Shown here piece after piece: positions 54,737 to 64,000 of a stretch of 64,000 bases of DNA (the stretch's first letter is position 1; every line of letters begins with the position of its first letter). Below the pieces are notes generated by a model. The model was not told where the DNA came from, ran no database searches, and worked only from the letters and a program-made list of their open reading frames with translations. The translations under genes were made by a program, and so were the position numbers. Source of the stretch: Hydrangea macrophylla. Taxonomy: Eukaryota; Streptophyta; Magnoliopsida; Cornales; Hydrangeaceae. The DNA lies in NCBI GenBank assembly GCA_033977485.1, contig CM066990.1, positions 14,574,001-14,638,000 on the forward strand. Direction: 5' to 3'.

Positions 54737-55340
54737 TGATATGTCCAAAAATAGCAAAGAGAAGCCAAGTCATCTTGAATTTGGACTGGCTACACAGCCA
54801 TCCCGGGCTATTACGCAAAACCGCCCGGTTTGGTCATAAGTCCGATCGTTCTTTCCAGATGGACCCCATATGGGCGTGCCCTCAGTAGGCGTAATTGATT
54901 GGTCAGCAAGCCTCCGGGCAATTTTCTACCCCAGTTAGAAGACTAAATGGAAGGAGCAGGCAGTTTCCTAAACCACTTAGGCAACACCCCTAGATTTATG
55001 TAAATTGAGCTGTAAATAGATTAGGCTTCCTAATCTATAAACTTACATTGTGCAGGTGGTCTCTTGCACCTATAAAAGAGGCCACCCACCCCCATTGAAG
55101 GGGGTCGCATTCTAAACCAAAAGAATAGCATATTATTTTCACTCATACGCATACACCCGGTCGATTTTACTGGGAGTGCAGCCCAATTGTTGTCTTACCA
55201 GGCCCGCCGGTGATCTGCTGGTGAAGCACACTGATGCACCGTGGATGTAGGTCACCTAGATAATGGGACCAAACCACATACAAACTCTTGTGTCCCAATA
55301 TCTCTCTCTGAATCTCTCTTACCAATTTTCAGCATCATCA
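54737..55340 (+). repeat. Element D 5' LTR (left boundary provisional)
   Basis: Ends TCATCA just before GTT and the primer site. A TATA box TATAAAAG lies at 55071-55078. The start is a guess from TGAT pairing with terminal ATCA. Other TGAT candidates lie at about 54538. Confidence 0.5.
55071..55078 (+). promoter_or_regulatory. TATA box of element D LTR
   Basis: TATAAAAG about 270 bp before the LTR end. GGCCACCCACCCCCATTG follows as leader. Confidence 0.75.
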
Positions 55341-55343
55341 GTT

Positions 55344-55361
55344 TGGCGCCGTCTGTGGGAA
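55344..55361 (+). promoter_or_regulatory. Element D primer-binding site
   Basis: TGGCGCCGTCTGTGGGAA, the typical primer site recalled for Tat/Retand-type elements, three bases after the LTR end. Confidence 0.88.
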
Positions 55362-55401
55362 ACGATAAGTTTTTCACCAACAAATTTCTTGACTGATCAA
55401 C

Positions 55402-57040
55402 ATGCCACCAAGAACGGGTAAGAAAATACTGCCCCGGCCGGTTAGGAGAACTTGTAGCTCAAGCAACAGGTCGCCTCCATGACCTTCGAGCAAGTGACGG
55501 CGGCGCTCGCGCAACTTCTAGAAGGCCAGCGGCAAACCCAGCAGCAAATCAAAGTGTTGTTGGCTTTGCACGAAAAGCGCCCTCAATCTGAGAACCAGAC
55601 CGGGAAAAGTGCACCCGACCGGGAGCCTGCACGAGTCCGGAACCATACCAACTCTGTGCCGGTATCCCTGTCGGATTGGGAACATGCCCGGGATGCTAAC
55701 CATAACAAAGCGCCCAGGCGCAACAGGCAGCAAGCTCGGACTAATCCTCACCAGGTGAAAGATGCTAGAGATATCATCTACAGACGACGCGCCACCAGGA
55801 GGGAGGAATTAAGACCAAAGGCCCATGAATAAGCCAAAGACCCTCCAGCCCGGAGCCGGGAAGATCTTAGGTATACGATTACCCAGAGCCAGAGCCGGGT
55901 TCTATCCCCGAGGATGACGCACTTCGAGGAGGAAGCATCATCATTAGACTCGACATACCGCTCGGATATGGAAAGGAGAACCAAGCGAGATCTAAAGGCC
56001 TAGATCGAGGACTTGTAATAGCAAATTGAAAAACTGAGCCGCAAGCAGCTCCACGATCATACCAATACAGAGACCGAGTCGCCCTATACCTCTCAGATTA
56101 TCGCATTCCCCATCCTGCAAAAATTCAAACTGTCACATCTCAGCTCTTATGACGGTTCAGGGAGCCCAGTGGATCATGTCCACACTTACAAGGCTCAGAT
56201 GGTGCTACTGTGCCTGGCCTTCCCTAGTACCCTTAAAGGCCCAGCTGTGTAATGGTTCCATGCTCTAAAACCCCAAACGATTGATGGCTTTAAGACATTG
56301 AGCAAGCTCTTCATCAAGGCATTTTGTGGGGATGCTCGACCGGTCACAACCGGACACCCAGCTGCTTACCATCAAGCAGCGAAAGGGAGAGTCCCTGAGG
56401 GAGTACCTGGACCATTTCAATCAGTAGAGGCTCCAGATTCGCAACCTGAACGAAATGGCCGCAATCATTGCTTTCTGCTTAGGGGTTCAACACACCAAAG
56501 TTATTGCGTCATTCCACCGTGACCGACCGAAAACTCTGGTAGAACTCTCAGAGAGGGTCAAAAAATACATTGACACGGAGGAGTTTCTGAAGTCCAAGCG
56601 CGCAAGGTTTACGGGAGAAGAATCCCCGAAAGCTAAACGAAAATGGGAGGGCTCCGAGAAGGGTCCGGGAAAGAAGCCGAGACAAGATCAGTAGAGAGGC
56701 ATTCGGGATCAGGCCCCGATTACCCTCACCCCACTTTCCCGGCCAATCCACGAAGTTATGGCTGCCGCAGAGATCCAGAGACTACTCCAGATTCCCGCCA
56801 AATTGAAAAGCCCGCCCGGTAAGAGGAATTGGGACAAGTTCTGCCGCTTCCATAAAGACCATGGGCATGACACAGAGGATTGCTTTAATCTTAAGATTGT
56901 CATTGAGAAGCTGATCAAACAGGGCTACCTAGCTAAATTTGTGGCAGCAGAGAGACAACCTCGTCAAGAAACCAGGGCTCCCGAGCAACCGCGACCCCTC
57001 GGGCAAATCAATGTAATACCCGGAGGCATTTCGGGCTGAG
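55402..57040 (+). pseudogene. Element D gag
   Basis: Likely start ATG 55402 (MPPRTGKKILPRP), soon broken. The next block 55479-55832 (MTFEQVTAALAQLLEGQRQT) is an N-terminal coiled-coil-like region. The capsid core is in 56100-56460 (FPILQKFKLSHLSSYDGSGS, PVDHVHTYKAQMV, a TAA before WFHALKP, a shift near 56330, then LTIKQRKGESLREYLDHFNQ). 56455-57039 holds CLGVQHTKVIASFHRDRPKT, KRNWDKFCRFHKDHGHDTED with one zinc knuckle (C..H..HGH...C), and QINVIPGGISG. Stops at 55830, 56251, 56692 and 57037. Inactive. Confidence 0.85.
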
Positions 57041-57640
57041 GGGATTCACAATCGGTGAAGAAGAGACATGCCCGGGCATTTTGGTCAGATGTATGGCATG
57101 TCCAATCCACCCGCTCTCTCCCAACTGATGTGTTGATGTTTTCATCCGAGGACATGCTAGGCCTGCACTACCCTCATGGTGATCTGTTGGTGGTGACGCT
57201 CTCCGTAGCAAACTACGTGATTAAAAGGGTATTGGTAGATACGGGAAGCTCCTCCGACATCATGTTTGTCTTACCATTCGATCAGCTTGGAATATCCAGG
57301 GATAGGCTCTGACTAGTGGCCACTCCCCTGGTAGGGTTCAATGGGTCCAGTACCCAACCGCTCAGTACCATCAAGCTCCCGATCCTCATGGGAGCCTACC
57401 CTCAGCAAGCATCTATACTGGCGATCTTTGTGGTTGTGGAAGCTCCATCTGCATATAATGTCATCCTTGGGAGGCCTACCCTCAATAAGGCCAGGGCGGT
57501 TATATAAACGCATAGCCTGGTGGTTAAATTCCCAACCCCCTAAGGGCCCAGGAGCCTATGCGGAGACCAAGCCGTCGCCCGGAGTTACTATGTCAACTCT
57601 CTGCACCGGGAGGCCATCGCTAAAACACTGAATGTCCAGG
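57041..57640 (+). pseudogene. Element D protease
   Basis: Reads FSSEDMLGLHYPHGDLLVVT, KRVLVDTGSSSDIMF (active site DTGS at about 57238-57249), LPFDQLGIS, stop TGA at 57310, then ATPLVGFNGSSTQPLSTIKL and APSAYNVILGRPTLNKARAV (57436-57495), the conserved core after the flap. The active site itself is intact. The chain is broken by stops. Confidence 0.88.
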
Positions 57641-59190
57641 AGATGGACCTTAGGGATCAAAATGAAAGAGTGGGACCGATCGGGGATCTATAACAAGTGG
57701 TGCTGGACCCACAACTCCCTGACCGAACGGTCACTATTGGCACCCTACTGGAGCCCGACCTTAGAGAGAAGCTAATTCAGTTCCTGCGATAGAGTCAAGA
57801 TGTGTTTGCTTGGTGTCATGAAGACATGCCTGGGATTGACCCCCAGGTAATGTCTCACGGACTCAATGTCAACCTAGATTCCCGGCCTGTGAAGCAGAAG
57901 AGACAAAGCATGGTCCCCGAGAGGCAAAAAGGCAGTGCGCGAGGAGGTCGATAAACTCCTCAAAGCAAAATCTATCCGAGAGGTCCACTATCCTAACTGG
58001 TTAACAAACGTAGTACTGGTCAAGAAAAGCAACGGGAAGTCGAGGATGTTTGTGGACTTCACCGATCTGAAGAAAGCCTGCCCCAAGGACTGCTATTCAC
58101 TACCTAGGATAGATCTCCTTGTGGACTCCACAACCGGTCATTCGCTCCTCTCATTGATGGATGCCTACTCCGGGTACAATTAGATTAGCATGTACTCCGG
58201 GAACGAAGAAAAAACCTCGTTCATCACGGATCAGGGGACCTACTGCTATAAAGTTATGTCGTTCGGCCTCAAAAAGGCCAAGGCAACCTATCAGCGCCTG
58301 ATCAATCACATGTTTAAGGACTTGATCGGGAAATCCATGGAGGTCTACGTTGATGATCTGCTGGTTAAAAGCCGGGACGAGTCTGACCATCTTGATCATT
58401 TAGCTGGGGCCTTCAGCATTTTGAAAAAGTTTGGGATGAGGTTGAACCCGGCCAAGTGCACATTTGGCTTCTTATCTGGGAAGTTTCTTGGGCACCTAGT
58501 CAGCAGGTGTGGGATTGAGGCAAACCCTGAAAAAATTCAAGCCATCATAAACATACGGTCACCCAGGTCAACCAAAGAAGTACAGAGTTTGGCTGGGCAG
58601 GTGGGCACACTAAACAGATTCGTGTCCTGAGCTACCTACCGGTGTCTGCCATTCTTTAAGATCCGTCATAAGGCCTTTCAATGGTCAAAAGAGTGCGAGA
58701 AAGCATTCATGGAACTCAAGAAGTACTTGGCATTGCCCCCTCTACTCTCAATGCCCATGCCAGGCGAGGAATTGTTCTTATATCTGGCGATGTCACCCTT
58801 GGCGGTCAGCTAGGCACTCATTCGAGAAGAGCATGGGATACAATTCTCGGTCTATTACACAAGCTGAGCACTTCAGGGCGCAAAAAGTAGATACTCCTGT
58901 ATTGAAAAGCTCACCTTTACCCCCATCACTTCAGCTCAAAGACTTCGCCCGTATTTCTAGGCCCACGTTATCATGGTCCTTACGGATCAGCCCCTCTGTA
59001 AGATCTTGAGTAAGCCTAAAACGTCCAAAAGGCTCGTCAAGTGGGCCTTGGAGTTAGAGAAATTTGAAGTGGTCTACAGACCCCGCACAACGATCAAGGG
59101 ACAGGCAATGGCAGACTTCATTATTGAATTCACATACCAAGAAGACCCAGTTGAAGAAACTGCCCCACTGACCTTACCGCCCAGACTACA
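57641..59190 (+). pseudogene. Element D reverse transcriptase and first RNase H
   Basis: RT: DVFAWCHEDMPGIDPQVMSH, a one-base shift near 57930, EEVDKLLKAKSIREVHYPNW, SLPRIDLLVDSTTGHSLLSL, MDAYSGYN then TAG at 58181, SFGLKKAKATYQRLINHMF, and the active site VYVDDLLVKSR (about 58345-58377). Then IEANPEKIQAIINIRSPRST, stop at 58628, the RNase H connection ECEKAFMELKKYLALPPLLS in another frame, stops near 58812, 58862 and 58959, and VLTDQPLCKILSKPKTSKRL to GQAMADFIIEF (58973-59130). Most stops read as CAG-to-TAG or CGA-to-TGA. All catalytic RT acids remain. Confidence 0.88.
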
Positions 59191-59800
59191 GTCAGATGTG
59201 CCGACCTGGGTACTTTATGTGGATGGTTCTTCTAAAGGGCAGCGGAGCTGGAATCATCCTAACCATGCCTGATGGGATCCAGCTCGAGTATGCGCTTAGG
59301 TTCGAATTCAAGGCCTCCAATAACGAGGCCGAGTACGAAGCCTTGCTGGTCAAATTACAAATAGCAACCTCAATGGGTGCGCTGCAAATTCAAGGGTACA
59401 GTGACTCTCAACTCATAGTAAATCAAGTCAATCAAGAGTATGAGGCTCGAGAGCATAACATGGTAGCTTATCTAGCCCTTGTCCGAGCAGTCTCATAGAA
59501 ACTTCAAGGGTTCTCTATCACGCAGATACCTAGGGAGGAAACACTAGGGCTGATCAGCTAGCCCTCCTTGCTTCATCTTCTGAGTTAGACTTGCCCGGGA
59601 TAAGGATAGAGTACCTACCCGAGCCAAATGTGTTCAACTCGGAATGCATGGAGGTCGAACCGACCACCCTAGAACCAAGCTGGATTGACCTAATCATGGC
59701 ATTTCTGGCAACAAGCGCATTACCAGACGGAAAGGATGAAGCCCGTCGGATTAAATACCAAGTGGCAAGGTACCACATCATCGAGGGCATCCTCTAAAAA
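59191..59800 (+). pseudogene. Element D second RNase H
   Basis: Second RNase H as in element B: VLYVDGSSK (59211-59237, first D), a frameshift near 59240, GIQLEYALRFEFKASNNEAE (E), ALQIQGYSDSQLIVNQVNQE (D), a stop at 59496, IPREETLGLIS, and then ARRIKYQVARYHIIEG (about 59749-59790). Confirms a double RNase H in both Tat-lineage elements of the window. Confidence 0.85.
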
Positions 59801-60902
59801 AGGGGATTTTCTATACCATACCTCTGTTGTGTCCACCCTGAACAGGTCCAAGAAATACTGTACGAAATCCATGAAGGGGTGTGCAGGAACCACATCGGAG
59901 GCCGGGCACTCTCACGCAAAGCCTTGCTACAAGGTTACTATTGGCCGACCATGGCCAAACACTCTCAAGAATACATCAGGAGGTATGATACGTGCCAAAG
60001 ATTTTCTCCCATGATCAACTGTCTAGGAGAACTTCAGACGTCAATCCTCAGCCCTTGACCATTTGCTCAGTGGGGTATTGACATTGTCGGCCCTTTCTCA
60101 ATGGGAAAAGGACAAGTTAAGTTCGCCGTCATAGCCGTGGACTACTTCACCAAGTGGGTGGAGGCCGAGCCCTTGGCAATAATTACCGAGAAGAAAATGG
60201 AAAGCTTCGTGGAGAGGAACTTCCTCAGCAGGTTCAGCGTCCCCTGGGTTCTGGTTAGTGACAACGGTAGGCAATTTGACACCCTGGTATTTAGGCAGTT
60301 TTGCTCGAGCTATGGGATATCCAATCACTACTCATCCCCCAAGCAACTCCAGGCCAATGGCCAAGCTGAGGTGACCAACCAGACTATCCTTCAGTCAATT
60401 AAAACAAGGCTTGAAGATGCCAATGTATTGTGGGCAGAGGAACTACCGACCCTCTTGTGAGCCTACCGCACCACTCCTCGAGTGGCAACAGGCAAAACAC
60501 CATTATCACTCACCTACGGCTTCGAGGTGGTGGTCCCCACTCCTCGGATTGCCCTTTTATCGGGTGGCAAACTTCAGTGATCAGAGCAACGAAGAGGCCC
60601 TCAGAACTGAACATGCCTTAAAAGAGATCGGGTCTATCTAAAGGTGGCAGCATACAAAAAAAGAGTCTCCCGGTACTATAACAGCAAGGTAAAGCATTGG
60701 GGTTTCCAAGTGGGAGACCTCATCCTGAAGGCGGTAAACCAGTCTACCAAAGTCCCGGGCCACGGGAAGCTGGGGCCAAACTAGGAAGGACCGTATATGG
60801 TCAACCGGATAAACCAATTGGGCACCTACTGGTTATAAACTTTGGACGGGCATGAGTTCTCTCACCCATGGAACATACAACACCTCCGCAAATACTTTCA
60901 GT
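59801..60902 (+). pseudogene. Element D integrase
   Basis: Zinc-binding region in shifted frames (HIGGRALSRKALLQGYYWPT at about 59892-59951, with CQRF near 59995), then the core: WGIDIVGPFSMGKGQVKFAV (first D), AVDYFTKWVEAEPLAIITEK, WVLVSDNGRQFDTLVF (second D), ANGQAEVTNQTILQSIKTRL (E). A TGA at 60458 replaces tryptophan. AYRTTPRVATGKTPLSLTYG follows, then a shift near 60590, FQVGDLILKAVNQST, GKLGPN-stop-EGPYMVNRIN, and LRKYFQ then TAG at 60901. No chromodomain. Confidence 0.87.
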
Positions 60903-61776
60903 AGTGCTCGGAGATGAGCGGTTTAGCACTGGCTAGGATTTTTTGTAGCTCTACTTGAACAATCACTATAAATTTTAAATAAAATAAAGGTTTTCTATTT
61001 TACTTCGTGAAATTATTCCTAATAGTGTTCCGTGTAAAATTGAAAGACCTCGAGCCTAACCTTGAAGCTCCTCCAAAGACCTCAGGATTATACCCGAGGC
61101 ATAAAAGACCTTGGCCTAAAACCAAGGCACAAAAAGACCTCGGGATTATACCCGAGGCATAAAAGACCATAGGCCCAAAACCAAGGCACAATAAGACCTC
61201 GGGCCTAACCCCGAGGCACAGGCTTCTCCTAAGTCCAACCAACGATGGGGGCAAACCCCCTAGGTGGCTGATGATGGCAAGCCTCAAAGGACCGTGCAAC
61301 CACCCATGTTCCAGGTCGGTTTCCTATGGTCCCTCACTCCTAGAATCCCGCCTTAGAAAAATGCTTGGGGGGTAGGGGGATACCAGACCAACACCAAAAT
61401 AGGAAATCATACCGGTCATTAACAGGGCTAGAAATCCTAACATTCTAAGTACCTACAGTGATCAGAGGAAAACTGTCCGGACAGTAAAACAGGACAAGCT
61501 CCTAAAGTATACCAGGCTGGACCTTGAAAATGGGTCAAGAAGACTAAGACTTCTACCAGTTACGGTCTTAAACCATTTGCTAAGGCAGGGAGTTAGATCG
61601 GTCAAAACCGGTCAGGAATTGGAAAACACAGGAATAAGTGCAGAAACAGTAAACAATTAATGGAAAAGTTTATCTCAAGGACCTTTTCATTAATTAAAAA
61701 CAATTTGTACAGGGCCTGGGGGGCAGTTGTAGTAGCATCCCCAACAAAAAAAAAAAAAAAAAACAGGTCGGGGACC
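60903..61776 (+). other. Element D post-pol spacer
   Basis: Non-coding apart from the tandem array at 61043-61219. An A19-20 run lies at about 61745-61763. The antisense gene ends at 61777. Confidence 0.7.
61043..61219 (+). repeat. 29-bp hairpin tandem array, six units
   Basis: Units start AAAGACC or AAGACC at 61043, 61075, 61104, 61133, 61162 and about 61193. Most hold an inverted repeat, either CCTCGGG...CCCGAGG or CCTTGG...CCAAGG. The middle four alternate the two forms, giving a 58-bp higher-order unit. Confidence 0.92.
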
Positions 61777-63878
61777 TTAGTCATCCACCTCGACCACATT
61801 TTCAGTCTCCCCAGCCTCATCTTCGAGGGCAGCTCCATCTCCAGTTCTCGATCCCCTGCCCGGTGCAGGCTCAACAGCTCCAGCACCAGCAATAGGATCC
61901 TCACCAGCCACGGGACTGACGTCCCAGTAGTCTGAATTGATCCCCTCGTAGGATGAGATGTCCCACTCGTGGTGATCCCAGGCGACCCGCCGTTTTAGAT
62001 CCTCGTAGCCTTGGAAAAAGCCGTTATCAAACGCCTCTTCTGTGGCCCCGGCGGCTGTCACTTCAGCTGCGGCCTTTGCTCAGGCCTCAACCGCCGTTGT
62101 GAGGGCTCGGGAAGCTTCTAAATCAGCTTGAGCAGTGGCCAGATCTGCCTGGGATGCACCCAAGCTCAAGGCCAAGACCTTGGTGTTGTCCTTCTCGATG
62201 GCCAGGGCGGTCTTCCTGGCCTCAGATTCCGCTCGCTCCTTTGACAAGGTAGCTTCGGCAGTGTTGGCTCTCCCGGCCAGAGAAGACAAGAGAGACTCAA
62301 ACCCAGCAGCCATGCAGCCAACCTGCATTTAAAGGAAGAAGATTGGTCAGTCAACAAGGTAAATAAAAAAAGGAAAAGCAATCGTGCGGTAGGCGGAAAA
62401 GCTTACCAAATAGGAAAGGTTGTAAAACCATCCCTGAAAGTCTTCGGGAGACAGCCTTGCGCATGTCTCCACCTGGCTAAGGATCAGGGTGGACTTCACC
62501 CTTTCCCTAACCTGAGTGGGTCCCCCTATTGGCAAGGCATAAGGTGCGTCTGCCCGGGGTCTTGTCTTCTCTACCACCACCACTCGGGGAGCTGACGCCC
62601 CCATAGGTTCTGGACGGTTTGCAGTCCCGTGCAGGATCCTTCTGAGGGAATGCTCACCACTCGAGGCCTCAGCGGCGAGCCATTTTCCCTGTGCCACAGC
62701 CAACTGGGTGGCGGTGGCAGCAGCAGTGGCAGCGACCTGTCTGGCCCTCAGCTGCTCCAGATCCCTCTTGGGGGCCATTTCTATAGAAAAAAAAACTACC
62801 CAGTCAGAAAACAGAGGAGGCAGCAAAAGGGAAATGTGGAACAAAATTACAGGAAACCCAGACACTCATCAGGAATGATTGGAGAGAAGGTGGGAGCTTG
62901 GACGGGATCCTCTGGAGAGTAGAATTGGACAAAATTTCCCGTCTGGGACAACACGTTCCAGATGTTGTAGGCAGGTCCGCTAAACCTAAGACTCTGGCCT
63001 GGCATTCCACGGGGATCCTTGGAGGGTTGGACGACCCAGCTACAACCAAAAACATGAAAATAGTTAGCAGATTTACAACCTTCTAAGATAAAGGAAAGTA
63101 AAAAGAGGCATATTGGGCGGTCTTACCCCTCAATTCCCCTGCCCAGGAAGTCCTTAGCTGGGTTCCCGAGGCCGGGTCACAAAGACAAAGGGTGGACATC
63201 TGGAAGAACATGCTCTTCCACCCCTTGTTATTGCTCGAGCAGTTGATAATGATCTTTCTGCCCTGCTGGGCTGCAAAAGAGAAGAACCCGGTTTCCCAGT
63301 GTACAGGTAACGGACGGTGCGCCCATAAGAACTCTTGAAGGGTGAGTTCATGCCTAAAGGCTTGGGGGCCAAAGGGAGATTGACCCCATCAATAACCTCC
63401 ACCCATTGGGAACTAACTGCCCGGGAGCAATCCCGAGGTAAATCAGGACATCCTGGGCGATTGGGTGAAGCGGAAGGTGGAGGCCAGCCATCAGTGCAAC
63501 CTCAAATAGGGTGACGAAGCCTGGCTGGTAGAGGTGCGCTCCACCGGGGATAATGGCTAAAGAACAATCATAAGGAAAATAATACCTCTCCCTAATGCGC
63601 ACGAGATCTTGGGAGCGCAGGATAGAGGAGGTAGACTCGCAGGCGAACACCACCTCGGGGTCAGGTCTCCTCGGTGTCTCATCACCCGTGCCCCGGGAAA
63701 CGGAGGCAACGGGGGCCTCCTGGTCAGACTCACTATCGGATACATGAACAGGAATCCTGCCCTCACTCTGGTGGTCAGATGGGGAAGCGAAAGGTGGATC
63801 CAAGCTGGTATCAAGCGTTCCGAACTGGGACATCTCGACCTCTGATCAGGAAGTAGAATCAAAGTCGAAATGCTCCAT
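61777..63878 (-). pseudogene. Element D antisense additional gene ('putative gypsy type transposon' domain), multi-exon
   Basis: Spliced minus-strand gene. First exon from ATG 63878 (MEHFDFDSTS, then a TGA) or ATG 63833 (MSQFGTLDTS). It reads YYFPYDCSLAIIPGGAHLYQ, LPLHPIAQDVLIYLGIAPGQ, LVPNGWRLLMGSISLW, after a shift HELTLQEFLWAHRPLPVHWE, TGFFSFAAQQGRKIIINCSS, NNKGWKSMFFQMS, ending before GTAAGA at 63126. Exon 2 (63039 to about 62868) follows TTGTAG (IWNVLSQTGNFVQFYSPEDP). Exon 3 (about 62790-62406) follows CTATAG (MAPKRDLEQLRARQVAATAA) and ends before GTAAGC. The last exon (about 62325-61777) follows TGCAG: Ala/Glu-rich coiled coil, a TGA at 62080, then YEDLKRRVAWDHHEWDISSY and an acidic end. 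The first exon fits Pfam 'putative gypsy type transposon' as I recall it. Role unknown. Confidence 0.78.
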
Positions 63879-64000
63879 CTCTGGTACTCCTATGGTAGGG
63901 TGAGGAAGTAGGTTACGGCCTAAGTATGGGTCAGAGACCCCGAGCCTGAGATACAAAGGGGGCAGGGTCACTAACCAAAAAGGCAAAGAGTAAATGGTTC
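63879..64000. other. Region upstream of D's antisense gene, to the window edge
   Basis: Last 122 bases. No gene. It would hold the promoter of the antisense gene, but no clear TATA box is visible on the minus strand. Confidence 0.5.

Larger units (their letters stand above)
54737..64000 (+). mobile_element. Element D: Tat/Retand-type Ty3/gypsy element, cut by the right edge
   Basis: Plus-strand element with a likely 5' LTR (about 54737-55340), a primer-binding site, gag, protease, RT, RNase H, second RNase H, integrase, a hairpin tandem array and an antisense spliced gene. The 3' LTR is outside the window, so the left LTR boundary (TGATATG...CATCATCA) and any target duplication are unverified. 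Many in-frame stops show long inactivity. Confidence 0.85.

Overview
This is plant nuclear DNA, most likely from a dicot. It is AT-rich, full of plant LTR-retrotransposon lineages (Tat/Ogre, Tekay/Del chromovirus, Athila) and a plant LINE, and holds no gene I can call as an ordinary host gene. Nothing here is bacterial or an organelle. The species cannot be named from the sequence. Almost every coding region is a decayed transposable-element gene.

The backbone is a nest of insertions, four levels deep, and most boundaries can be read to the base from target-site duplications. (1) A LINE enters from the left edge (1-1419), resumes at 46109-46466 and ends at 49861-51196 in an A-rich tail. (2) A solo LTR of chromovirus type (here 'A', about 2.9 kb; 1420-1691 plus 43490-46108; duplication GGCTC) lies in the LINE. 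(3) A Tat/Ogre-type Ty3/gypsy element ('B', 1692-43484; duplication GATTT) lies in that solo LTR. (4) Inside B are a complete reverse-oriented Tekay-type chromovirus ('E1', 8281-18701; duplication CCTTT), a 5'-truncated Tekay relative ('E2', 26612-31539) and a gag-protease-only Athila element ('C', 34947-43412; duplication AGTGG) that splits B's 3' LTR. A second insert in the LINE (about 46467-49860) is unclassified and carries a Mutator-like foldback element (47571-48584; 9-bp duplication) and a tRNA-like sequence.

Right of the LINE, 51197-54736 holds what looks like the 3' LTR of a reverse-oriented Tat-type element ('G') with a damaged reading frame next to it. From about 54737 to the right edge is a second plus-strand Tat/Retand-type element ('D') with LTR, primer-binding site, gag, protease, reverse transcriptase, two RNase H regions, integrase, a 29-bp hairpin tandem array and a minus-strand additional gene; its 3' LTR lies outside the window.

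The most interesting content is not the standard gag-pol. B and D each carry, downstream of pol and on the opposite strand, a multi-exon gene with recognisable splice sites. B's resembles the plant mobile domain family and D's the 'putative gypsy type transposon' domain family. Upstream of B's antisense gene is a cluster of GGCA/TGCC hairpins of the same kind as in the U3 part of B's own LTR, which suggests a copied promoter. C, from an unrelated lineage, also has an internal copy of its U3 palindrome cluster. C's gag-protease frame is broken only by five stops, all explainable as C-to-T changes at glutamine codons. Coordinates of LTR ends and target duplications are read directly. Lineage names come from recalled family features and were not checked by a search.
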